From: CAZGWJ01 sp964529445
GTDB taxonomy: Bacteria > Oederibacteriota > Muellerivitia > Muellerivitales > Muellerivitaceae
NCBI GenBank assembly: GCA_964529445.1
Contig: CAZGWJ010000030.1
Span: 1 to 28,807, forward strand
Direction of reading: 5' to 3'
DNA length: 28,807 nucleotides
Numbering within the stretch: the stretch's first letter is position 1; each line of letters starts with the position of its first letter. Shown here piece after piece: positions 22,388 to 28,807 of this stretch. The notes under the pieces are model-generated. The model was not told the DNA's origin. It did no database searches and was given only the letters and a program-made list of their open reading frames with translations. The position numbers were made by a program, and so were the translations under genes.

Positions 22388-23509
22388 TCAACATTCCTGT
22401 CGCAACCGGGGGAGCCATTTTTCGCGAAGCGTTTTCCGGATCCGGTCGGTGCGTCGTTCGAAGGCGAACCACAGGACCCCGGTGTAGAGACCGACGACCA
22501 GCATCAAGCCGGCATAAAGAAGGGGGGACAGCGCGTGGCCGGCCGGTTGGGCGGGGAAGCAGAGGCCCTGGAACAGGAATACCAGGAAAGGGAAGTGCGC
22601 GAGATACAGCGTATAGGAGGAGCCGCCCGCGAGGGTCGCCAGTTTCCGGAGGAGCGGGGATGCCGGATTTCGCGTGGCAAGAAAGGGGACCATACAGGCG
22701 AAGCCGAAACCCAGCGAGTACCGAGGCCAGGGGAATTCGGTGTGGACCGGGTTCCCGAGCACCCACCCGAAGAACCCGGCGGCAAGGAGGAAGAAGGGCC
22801 AACCGGAAAGCGGGCGCCTCCATCTTTCGCTGAGGACGACCCAGCGGGCGCCGATCCCCATGAGCCAAACCAGGCCGCCCGCGGCCAGGCTCCGAGGCAA
22901 CAGCAGGAGGAGAACGGCTGCCCCGACACCCAGCAGGACGCGATGCCTCAGGGGGTCCCGCCCGACGAAGGCGCGGTAGATCATGGGGAACAGGAGGTAG
23001 TACCAGAATTCGTAGGCAAGACTCCAGAGGGGGCCGTTGGACCCGTAGACGGGGAAGTGGATGTATTGAAGGAAAAAGAGGTTGCCGAGGAAGATGTCGG
23101 GTTTGTTCAACGCGCCGATGTAGTAGTCCCGGTTCCCGATGGCGTTCCCCAGGTTATCCCACCCGGCGGTCAGCAGGAGCGCGGGCAGGAGGACGATCCA
23201 GAGGCGGGTCAGGCGGCGGAAACCGTATTCGGACCATGACCAATCGCCCCGGGCCGTGGCCGAAACGACGGACCCACCCACGAAATAGCCGCTGATCACG
23301 AAGAAGACCATCACGGCCTCGAAGGGCAAGCCGGTCAGGAAGAGGAAGGTCCGGGTGAGGGGTCCTCCCTCCGGGGGCGGAACGGGATAGAGCCAAGCCC
23401 TGGCGTGGGAAGCGACGACGATCAGGGCGGCCAATCCCCGGGCCAGGTCCAGGAGGATGGACCGGTCGCTCTTTGCGGGGAGGGACGGATGATGGACGCG
23501 AGGTGTCAC
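22388..23509 (-). CDS. Membrane acyltransferase, family 3 (OafA/YrhL-like)
   Basis: 373 residues, about ten hydrophobic helices. The start LDLARGLAALIVVASHARAWLYP holds the conserved His (H35) at the end of the first helix, and FFVISGYFVGG, FRRLTRLWIVLLPALLL and SYTLYLAHFPFLVF are acyltransferase-3 hallmarks. These proteins move acyl groups (often acetyl) onto extracytoplasmic sugars of O-antigen, peptidoglycan or exopolysaccharide; the acceptor here is unknown. GTG start overlaps the stop of the transglutaminase-like lipoprotein gene (GTGA), so it is the last gene of the rlmN operon. Confidence 0.92.
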   Translation of the reverse strand: MTPRVHHPSLPAKSDRSILLDLARGLAALIVVASHARAWLYPVPPPEGGPLTRTFLFLTGLPFEAVMVFFVISGYFVGGSVVSATARGDWSWSEYGFRRLTRLWIVLLPALLLTAGWDNLGNAIGNRDYYIGALNKPDIFLGNLFFLQYIHFPVYGSNGPLWSLAYEFWYYLLFPMIYRAFVGRDPLRHRVLLGVGAAVLLLLLPRSLAAGGLVWLMGIGARWVVLSERWRRPLSGWPFFLLAAGFFGWVLGNPVHTEFPWPRYSLGFGFACMVPFLATRNPASPLLRKLATLAGGSSYTLYLAHFPFLVFLFQGLCFPAQPAGHALSPLLYAGLMLVVGLYTGVLWFAFERRTDRIRKTLREKWLPRLRQEC

Positions 23510-25605
23510 TTCTTCGGGGCCTGCTTAGAGGCGGGCGGAAGGGTGATCGCGAACGGCGTGCGGTCCTGCTTCAGAACGCCTTTGTAGAAATCGAGCAGGT
23601 CCTTGTATTCGTTCCCCGGCCGGATGGTGCGCCTCTTCAGGCCCATGTAGCGCTCGTAGGAAAGGGTGCCGAAATCGATCTTGGCGTGGCTCAAAAACTC
23701 CGCCGAATCGTTCGAGACCGAACCATCGGGTGGGAGGTCCTTCACGCGCCAACGGGGAGGCAGGTTCACGACGACCCGGGTCACGGAGTTGTAGTTCTGG
23801 GGCAGGACGGCCGTGGTTCGCCGCTGGTCCTTCAGGGCCGAAAGGAAATCCGATATGTCCTCGAACACGATGGGATAGAAGACCGGCGCGCCCTTCCGGT
23901 CGGTTTCCAGGTATGAAGGAAGCCGGAAACGGTATTCGACCTTCAAAGGATCGGCCAGATCCCGGTAGTCGCCGTAACGGTATTCGGAAAGGGTCACCCC
24001 ATGGAAACGCTTGGACATGCCCTGCTCCACAATGCGCTTCCGGTCGGCCGGGGAACGGGAGCGGAAGAACTGGCGAAGGGAGACCTCGGAGGAGCCATAG
24101 GCCTGGAGCACGACCCGGCATTCCGCGGAGCCGTCCGACTGGATCTGCAGCAGGACGTCGCGCTCCCGCCGGTTGTCCTTCGCCGTGAAGGGCGGCGTGT
24201 CGCGCCAGGTGATCCCGGGCTTGACCGAGAGGGCGTTGGCGCTCAAGGCCTCCAGGGGCAGGATGCCGGGCGGGGAGAGGGATTCCGTGGGGTCCATCCA
24301 GGTCCAGTTCTTCCGGACGGTCGTTCCGACCAGGACGCCGTCGAACTGGGAGAGGGCCGGGGTCTGGTCCATCAGGGCCCCCCGGTCGCCCCGCCGGTAG
24401 AGGTGGACCTCACCCGGGAGATTCATCGCCCGAAGGGCGGCCGTCAAGAGCACGGCCATGTCATGCGAGGAGCCCTTGCCGCTCTCGAGGATGTCATCCA
24501 CGTTGCGGTCGTGGTTCAGGTACACGGGGAGTCCCGTATCCACCCAAGCGACGGCATCGTGCAAGGCCCGCTTCACGCGGGCCAGGCGCGTCTCAAGGGC
24601 CTCAGTCGTGTTGGAGGAAGCATCCGCCACGAGGGTCTCGAGACGCGAGGTCGGGACGGCGTACGCCTTGATGCGTCGGCGGTAGGGTTCCAGGGCCTTG
24701 TCCCAGGTCGAATAGGGAGTAAAGGCGGTGACTCCGGCGAGATCCTCGATCGGGGGTTGGAAACTCTCCAAGGGCAAAGCCTCCTGGAAGCCATCCAAGG
24801 TGAAGCGGGTGATTTGGAAGAGTCCGTCCGGGGTCTGTTCCGTCTTGAGGGCGGCGGGAAGCCGCAGGCGGGAGCCGTACAAAAGGAGGCCTTTCGGGGT
24901 CCGTATGGTCAACTCCCGCTTGAGGGAAGGGACATGGTCGTTCCAGAGATAGGAGAAACTGGGTTCGGCGGCGAGAGGTACCGGCTCCGGGGTGGGTGTT
25001 ACCGTGGCCGTGGCGTCCTTCTCCGGGGAGGGCGGGCGATTACCCGGGGAACGCGCATCGTTCCGGGGCAGGGCGGGAGGGAGGGTCCGGAGCGTGTAGA
25101 GGACCTCAAGCGCTTCCCCGGCCTCCATGGCCGGGAGTCGATACGCCGTGATGCGCGAGAGCGGGTTCGGAAGGTCCCGGGCAGGCGGCTCACTGATGAT
25201 CTCCGCGTTCCTGGCGTGCGAGAAGGTCCCGTCGGGCTGGAGAGTGTAACGCCGGAGGGCCAGGACCTTGAATTCCTGGACATCGGGATTGATCACGGCC
25301 AGGGGTTTTACGGCATGTCGGGGCTTGACCCGGGATGCCCAGACCTGTCGGACGGTCACGGTGAGGGTGTTGTCCTTGGAATACTCGGCTTGGACATCGT
25401 CCAGCACGTCGAGAGCTTGAGGCGCATCGGGCATGGCGAACCGGGCCGCGGCTTCCGCGAGGAGGCCGTCCACCTTCGTGTCCTGGGGCTTGAGGGAGGT
25501 CTTGATCGTCCCTCCGCCGCACCCGAGGAGGCTCAGGCAATACAAAGCCAACGCGAAGGCGCGAAGGCGTGAAGTCAAGACGCGTCGCTCTTGTCGACAA
25601 GTCAT
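23506..25605 (-). CDS. DUF3857 / transglutaminase-like lipoprotein, apparently lacking its catalytic Cys and His
   Basis: 699 residues from ATG 25605 (ATGA overlap with rpe; AAGGAT upstream). Lipobox LSLLGC, lipidated Cys29. Residues about 75-180 resemble DUF3857 (a beta-rich domain); a Thr/Pro linker (about 188-212) follows; then a second beta region, and a transglutaminase-like core from about 340 to 440. The usual GDCKD motif reads GSSHD (378-382) so the nucleophilic Cys is Ser, the FNH motif reads FDG (421-423), and only the Asp of WMDPT (438) is kept. The C-terminal third (about 470-699) is a DUF3858-like beta region. Probably a non-enzymatic envelope protein; substrate unknown. Confidence 0.85.
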   Translation of the reverse strand: MTCRQERRVLTSRLRAFALALYCLSLLGCGGGTIKTSLKPQDTKVDGLLAEAAARFAMPDAPQALDVLDDVQAEYSKDNTLTVTVRQVWASRVKPRHAVKPLAVINPDVQEFKVLALRRYTLQPDGTFSHARNAEIISEPPARDLPNPLSRITAYRLPAMEAGEALEVLYTLRTLPPALPRNDARSPGNRPPSPEKDATATVTPTPEPVPLAAEPSFSYLWNDHVPSLKRELTIRTPKGLLLYGSRLRLPAALKTEQTPDGLFQITRFTLDGFQEALPLESFQPPIEDLAGVTAFTPYSTWDKALEPYRRRIKAYAVPTSRLETLVADASSNTTEALETRLARVKRALHDAVAWVDTGLPVYLNHDRNVDDILESGKGSSHDMAVLLTAALRAMNLPGEVHLYRRGDRGALMDQTPALSQFDGVLVGTTVRKNWTWMDPTESLSPPGILPLEALSANALSVKPGITWRDTPPFTAKDNRRERDVLLQIQSDGSAECRVVLQAYGSSEVSLRQFFRSRSPADRKRIVEQGMSKRFHGVTLSEYRYGDYRDLADPLKVEYRFRLPSYLETDRKGAPVFYPIVFEDISDFLSALKDQRRTTAVLPQNYNSVTRVVVNLPPRWRVKDLPPDGSVSNDSAEFLSHAKIDFGTLSYERYMGLKRRTIRPGNEYKDLLDFYKGVLKQDRTPFAITLPPASKQAPKK
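25552..25574. repeat. CGCGAAGG-type repeat arm within a lipoprotein signal peptide
   Basis: CGCGAAGGCGCGAAGGCG (25552-25569) and the following TGAAG are tandem variants of the motif seen in the other junction repeats. It is translated on the minus strand as part of the signal peptide (SRLRAFAL). Chance or codon use could explain it. Confidence 0.25.
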
Positions 25606-26276
25606 CGGGGATCCTTCAGGGCGGCGATGGCTTCGGCCATGTCCGGAGCCCGGAAGATGGCCGTGGCCGCCACCAGGAGGCTGGCTCCCGCATCGATGAT
25701 CGAACGGGCGTTGGAAGGTTTCACGCCGCCGTCCACCGCGATCTCTCCCCGGTACCCCCGTGACCGGGCCCAGCGGGCGAAGCGCTCGACCTTCGGAAGC
25801 ACTTCCGGCATGAAGGATTGACCGGCGAAACCGGGTTCCACCGACATGAACAACGCGTAATCGATGTCCTCCAGGAAGGGTTGGAGGATCGCCTCGTCCG
25901 AGGCGGGATTCACGACCAGTCCGGGTTTGGCCCCCTTTTCCCGGATCAGGGAAAGGACGGACTTCGGATCCTTCAGGGCCTCGGAGTGGATCGCGACATA
26001 GGAGGGGGTGATGGCGGCGAAATCCCCGGCGTAGCGTTCCGGATGGGTGATCATGAGGTGGCTGTCGAAGGGAGCCGCCGACCCGTCCTTGCGGCGCATC
26101 TTTCCCTGGAGGGCGGCTATGACCGGGGTCCCGAAAGTGATGTTGGGGACGAAGTGGCCGTCCATGACGTCCATGTGAAGCATGTCCGCGCCGGCATCGA
26201 GCGCCTGCTGGCAATGTTCGGCCAAACGGCCGAAATCGGCCGCCAGGACGGACGCAGAGACTTTGATCTCGGACAT
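25602..26276 (-). CDS. rpe: Ribulose-phosphate 3-epimerase
   Basis: 224 residues. Interconverts ribulose-5-phosphate and xylulose-5-phosphate in the pentose phosphate pathway; a cytoplasmic TIM barrel. Hallmarks: SASVLAADFGRL, HMDVMDGHFVPNITFG (metal His and Asp), HLMI, MSVEPGFAGQSFMPEVL and VDGGVKPSNA. ATG 26276 follows GAGGT and gives the expected N-terminus; an upstream start at 26348 would translate one arm of a repeat and is rejected. The stop overlaps the downstream lipoprotein start (ATGA). The rlmN-PASTA-rpe order resembles the Firmicute rlmN-prpC-prkC-rsgA-rpe locus. Confidence 0.97.
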   Translation of the reverse strand: MSEIKVSASVLAADFGRLAEHCQQALDAGADMLHMDVMDGHFVPNITFGTPVIAALQGKMRRKDGSAAPFDSHLMITHPERYAGDFAAITPSYVAIHSEALKDPKSVLSLIREKGAKPGLVVNPASDEAILQPFLEDIDYALFMSVEPGFAGQSFMPEVLPKVERFARWARSRGYRGEIAVDGGVKPSNARSIIDAGASLLVAATAIFRAPDMAEAIAALKDPR

Positions 26277-26291
26277 AACGACCTCAGGGTC

Positions 26292-26392
26292 CACCACGAA
26301 GACACGAAGGGCCAATTTGAAGGCGTTTTGGAAAGACGTCTGTGACACCCGAACCTCGATGAGGTTCTTCGTGTCATCGTGCCTTCGTGGTG
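26292..26392. repeat. Inverted repeat (CACGAAG type) between the PASTA gene and rpe
   Basis: The left arm CACCACGAAGACACGAAGG (26292-26310) and the right arm 26365-26392 (TTCTTCGTGTC ... GCCTTCGTGGTG) are inverted copies: the outer 10 bases pair perfectly, and the inner CACGAAG units pair with a small offset. The loop is about 54 bases. It fills the 129-base gap upstream of rpe. Same general motif as at 3811, 7413 and 11466. Confidence 0.75.
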
Positions 26393-26405
26393 AGAATGTG
26401 TTTTT

Positions 26406-27380
26406 TTACTCGAGCGAAACCTCGCGTTCGAACTGCTGGCCCAGGTAGACCTGCGCCGTGGCCCTTCCGGTCACCTTGATCTCGAAACTCACGGGGTTCC
26501 CGGGTTCTTCCATCTTATTATAGATCGTCCGGGTTCCGGTGCTGTCGAACACGTCGATGCGGAGTCTTCGGGGGGGGCCTTCGGGCATGGTGAAGTTGAA
26601 ATTTGCGAGCCGCGGTTGGAGGGAAGCTTCCGAACTGGTGGTGCTCACCGTCAGGGAGACACTGGCCTTCTCCTCGATCCGCGAACCGGCGGCGGGGGAT
26701 TGGGCGAGGATGGTGCCGATCGGAAGGTCGTCGTGGACCTTGGTCGTGATCTTCTCGATGAGGATGGCGGCGGGACGAAGGAGCCGGAAGGCCTTTTCCA
26801 GGGATTGGCGCTTCAGGGAGGGCATCACGTAGATGGGATCCAGGGGGCCTGTCGAGACTAGGAGGTCCACCGTCGATGAGGCGGGAGTGATATCGCCCGC
26901 CGGAGGGACCTGGGCCATCACGGTATCCTTGGGTACGATCCCGGAGGACATGTAGGATCTTCGGCCGACACGGAACTGTCCCTGGGCCAGTACATTCTGG
27001 GCCCGGCGGAGCGTCTGATGGACGACATCGGGCACAGGGACACGGGGTTTGCCCCGAGAAAGGACCACCTCGACGGTCGCACCGCGCTTCAAATAGTTAT
27101 TGGCCCTGGGATCCTGGATCACGACGGAGCCGGCAGGGATGCGCTCGTCGTACATCGTTCGACCGGAACGCATCGAAAGGCCCTTCCGGTTCAATGCTCG
27201 CTCCGCGTCCTTCTGTTCCATGCCGATGACCTTGGGAACAATGACCGGCTGCTTGAGACGGGTGAGATACATGGCGGATCCGCCGAAGATCGTCAGGGCC
27301 AGGGCGAAACCGGACAGGAGTCCGAGGGCCTTCCGGACAAGGACGGCTTCGTCCCGCGAGAGGGGAAACGGGGATCTCAT
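26406..27380 (-). CDS. Membrane-anchored protein with three PASTA domains, no kinase domain
   Basis: 324 residues from ATG 27380, in an ATGA overlap with rlmN. A short cytoplasmic N-terminus (1-17), one membrane helix (about 18-39), three PASTA domains (about 45-110, 112-178 and 184-247; each with the 'P-D/K-V-x-G ... GTVxxQxPxAG ... V.LxVS' layout, e.g. VVIQDPRANNYLKRG and ILAQSPAAGSRIEE), then a C-terminal beta domain (about 258-324). PASTA domains bind muropeptides or lipid II and usually belong to PrkC/PknB-type kinases or PBPs. There is no kinase or transpeptidase domain here. Its place between rlmN and rpe is where prkC sits in Bacillus. Confidence 0.92.
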   Translation of the reverse strand: MRSPFPLSRDEAVLVRKALGLLSGFALALTIFGGSAMYLTRLKQPVIVPKVIGMEQKDAERALNRKGLSMRSGRTMYDERIPAGSVVIQDPRANNYLKRGATVEVVLSRGKPRVPVPDVVHQTLRRAQNVLAQGQFRVGRRSYMSSGIVPKDTVMAQVPPAGDITPASSTVDLLVSTGPLDPIYVMPSLKRQSLEKAFRLLRPAAILIEKITTKVHDDLPIGTILAQSPAAGSRIEEKASVSLTVSTTSSEASLQPRLANFNFTMPEGPPRRLRIDVFDSTGTRTIYNKMEEPGNPVSFEIKVTGRATAQVYLGQQFEREVSLE

Positions 27381-28459
27381 GGGTTTTCCCCGCAAGGGAT
27401 GCCGCTCAACTGACCGCAGGCCGCGGCGATGTCATCCCCTTTGCGCTCACGCAGGAAGGCTTTCACACCCTTCGACTTGAGCAGTGTCTGGAATGCCAAG
27501 ACCTCGTCCTCCGTGGGGGATTCGTAGGGCAGCCCGGGAACGGGATTATACCGTATCAGGTTGACCTTGAAGAGCAGTCCCTTGCAGAACGCTGCCATGC
27601 GCTCGGCGTCCTCCTCGCGATCGTTCACGCCCTTCAATAACAAGTATTCCAGGGTGACGGGCAGGCGCCGAGTGAAGGTGTACTCCCTCAGGAGCTTGCG
27701 GAGCTTTTCGAGGGGCACGGATCGCGTGAAAGGCATGAGGGTGCCCCGCACCTCGGGATCGGCGCTGTGCAGGGAGACCGCCAGGGAGACGGGCCAGTCG
27801 TCCTTGATGAAACGCCTGAGATTCTCCGGCAGGCCGCAGGACGAGAGGGTGATGCGTCGGCGTCCGAAGTTCAAACCCTCCGGGTCGTTCAGGATCCGCA
27901 TGGCGCGCTCCGAGGCCTCGTAGTTGTCGAGGGCCTCGCCCATCCCCATGACCACCACGCTGGAGAAAGTCACCCCGGAGGTTTCCTCCATGCCGATGAG
28001 CTGGAGGACGATCTCTCCGGGAGTGAGGTCGCCGGAGAACTTCGGGATCCCGGTGGCGCAGAAGACGCACTTCATTCGGCAACCCGACTGGGTCGAGAGG
28101 CAGGCGGCGTGGCGGCCCGGGTCGCCTTCCTCGTCGCGAGCCATGGGGATGAGGACGCTCTCGAAGAAGAGGCCGCGGGATTCCCAGAGGTATTTCGTGG
28201 TGCCATCGGCGGAGACGTGCCGTTCGGCGAGGCGAAGGCGGGGCAGGAGCGCTCTTTCGCGCAGAAGGGCCCGGAATTCCACGGACAGGTCGGTCATGGC
28301 GTCGAACGCGGCGACGCGTTTTCGGTAGAGCCATTGGAAGACCTGCTTCCCCGCGTAACGCGGGGCACCCCAGGAGGCCAGGAGGGCTCCCAACTCGGGG
28401 CGGGTGTGGTCGTAGAGGGACACGGGACTTCCGGGATCGATCGCTTCCATGACGGCCAT
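27377..28459 (-). CDS. rlmN: 23S rRNA (adenine-2503-C2)/tRNA (adenine-37-C2) methyltransferase RlmN
   Basis: 360 residues. Radical SAM dual-specificity methyltransferase. The 4Fe-4S motif CRMKCVFC (C127, C131, C134) is preceded by C120, and the methyl-carrying Cys near the C-terminus is present as C348 in DDIAAACGQL. Other hallmarks: YAGKQVFQWLY, VVMGMGEALDN (usual GMGEPLxN with Ala for Pro), RRITLSSCGL, AVSLHSADPEVR and LIRYNPVPG. ATG 28459 is the first plausible start; a second ATG lies three codons in, and the ribosome-binding site is weak. Cfr is less likely given length and genomic context. First gene of the minus-strand rlmN-PASTA operon, divergent from hisG. Confidence 0.95.
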   Translation of the reverse strand: MAVMEAIDPGSPVSLYDHTRPELGALLASWGAPRYAGKQVFQWLYRKRVAAFDAMTDLSVEFRALLRERALLPRLRLAERHVSADGTTKYLWESRGLFFESVLIPMARDEEGDPGRHAACLSTQSGCRMKCVFCATGIPKFSGDLTPGEIVLQLIGMEETSGVTFSSVVVMGMGEALDNYEASERAMRILNDPEGLNFGRRRITLSSCGLPENLRRFIKDDWPVSLAVSLHSADPEVRGTLMPFTRSVPLEKLRKLLREYTFTRRLPVTLEYLLLKGVNDREEDAERMAAFCKGLLFKVNLIRYNPVPGLPYESPTEDEVLAFQTLLKSKGVKAFLRERKGDDIAAACGQLSGIPCGENP

Positions 28460-28529
28460 TCTCGCGGCCGTGAGGTCGAATGTAAAGCCGTCCCGGCATC
28501 GGGGATCTCCCGTCGGGGTCTTTCCCGCC

Positions 28530-28558
28530 TTGCCAAAGGCCTTCTTCGATTGTTTAAT
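28530..28558 (+). promoter_or_regulatory. Sigma-70-type promoter for hisG
   Basis: TTGCCA (28530-28535), a 17-base spacer, then TTTAAT (28553-28558): one mismatch from consensus in each hexamer. Transcription would start near 28565, leaving a leader of about 25 bases, too short for a riboswitch or attenuator. It lies in the 130-base gap between divergent rlmN and hisG. Confidence 0.7.
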
Positions 28559-28589
28559 AGGGTCCACAACGTTCGACGAAGGGAATCCG

Positions 28590-28807
28590 ATGTCCCCCAT
28601 CCTCAAGATCGGCCTGCCGAAGGGCAGTCTCCAGGAATCCACCTTCAAGCTTTTCTCCAAGGCGGGTTACCGCATCTCGGCCACGTCGCGATCCTATTTC
28701 CCCAATATCAACGACCCCGAGATGAAGGCCATGCTGGTACGCGCCCAGGAAATGAGCCGTTATGTCGAGGATGGCGTCATGGACGTCGGGATCACGGGCC
28801 GCGACTG
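28590..28807 (+). CDS. hisG: ATP phosphoribosyltransferase HisG (N-terminal part)
   Basis: The gene runs off the window end after about 72 codons. First step of histidine synthesis: ATP plus PRPP to phosphoribosyl-ATP. ATG 28590 follows AAGGGA. Residues ILKIGLPKGSLQESTFKLFS, then SRSYFPNINDPEMKAML and RYVEDGVMDVGITGRD are clear HisG. The presence of the N-terminal KGSLQES and the SRSYFP element resembles long-form (HisGL) enzymes, but the C-terminal regulatory domain is outside the window. Confidence 0.95.
   Translation, partial: MSPILKIGLPKGSLQESTFKLFSKAGYRISATSRSYFPNINDPEMKAMLVRAQEMSRYVEDGVMDVGITGRD

Noticed and set aside
21146..23239. A 697-codon plus-strand open frame opposite ffh and the acyltransferase gene
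   Set aside because: It lies antisense to two clear genes. High GC leaves the opposite frames open, and the composition (Gly, Glu, Gln, His, Arg-rich) has no recognisable domain.
24001..25572. A 523-codon plus-strand open frame opposite the transglutaminase-like gene
   Set aside because: Antisense shadow of a protein with lipobox, domain structure and a 4-base operon overlap; no motif in the antisense product.
25606..26214. An upstream extension of the DUF3857 lipoprotein into rpe
   Set aside because: The extension is out of frame with rpe and reads as a shadow. The ATG at 25605 makes an ATGA overlap and is followed by a proper lipoprotein signal peptide.
28460..28660. An upstream extension of rlmN to 28660
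   Set aside because: It would run through the hisG promoter and into the hisG coding start, and adds 67 residues without RlmN similarity.

Overview
The window is about 28.8 kb of GC-rich bacterial chromosome with dense, largely operonic genes. Many neighbours overlap by 4 bases (ATGA or GTGA). The coding content points to a diderm bacterium: a complete division and cell-wall set, several lipobox-bearing lipoproteins, a type IV pilin-like protein, and Thr/Pro-rich linkers of the kind common in genomes from uncultured candidate phyla. I cannot name the phylum from sequence alone. No rRNA, tRNA, CRISPR array, transposase or phage gene was seen.

Layout. (1) 2-8743, plus strand: the distal half of a division and cell-wall (dcw) cluster in classical order, ftsW (cut by the window edge)-murG-murC-murB-ddl-ftsQ-ftsA-ftsZ. 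It covers UDP-MurNAc to UDP-MurNAc-L-Ala, D-Ala-D-Ala and lipid II synthesis, then the divisome proteins. (2) 8759-12965, plus: a secreted NodB-type polysaccharide deacetylase, a zinc N-acetylmuramoyl-L-alanine amidase, PgeF (YfiH/YlmD) and a YaeQ-family protein, continuing the envelope theme. (3) 13194-17524, plus: an unrecognised secreted protein coupled to a GH127-like lipoprotein, then an OGG1-type DNA glycosylase. (4) 17508-20470: an accessory patch with a large Thr/Pro-linker lipoprotein (minus), a 54-residue very basic protein and a small lipoprotein (plus). It ends at a strong intrinsic terminator and looks lower in GC than the rest. (5) 20469-28459, minus, read from high to low coordinates: rlmN-PASTA protein-rpe-DUF3857/transglutaminase-like lipoprotein-acyltransferase, then ffh-pilin-like gene. 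(6) 28590 onward, plus: the start of hisG behind a good sigma-70-type promoter.

Points that stand out. The rlmN-PASTA-rpe order looks like the Bacillus-type rlmN-prpC-prkC-rsgA-rpe locus with the phosphatase, the kinase domain and rsgA missing. The transglutaminase-like protein appears to lack its catalytic Cys and His. A family of short palindromic or arm-like repeats (CACGAAG / CGCAGAG type) sits at several gene junctions, and a GGGACAGTCCC palindrome lies inside ftsQ. A pilin-like gene is translationally coupled to ffh.

Coordinates for starts were chosen from ribosome-binding sites, 4-base overlaps and family N-termini. Functions come from motifs recognised by eye, with no database search.
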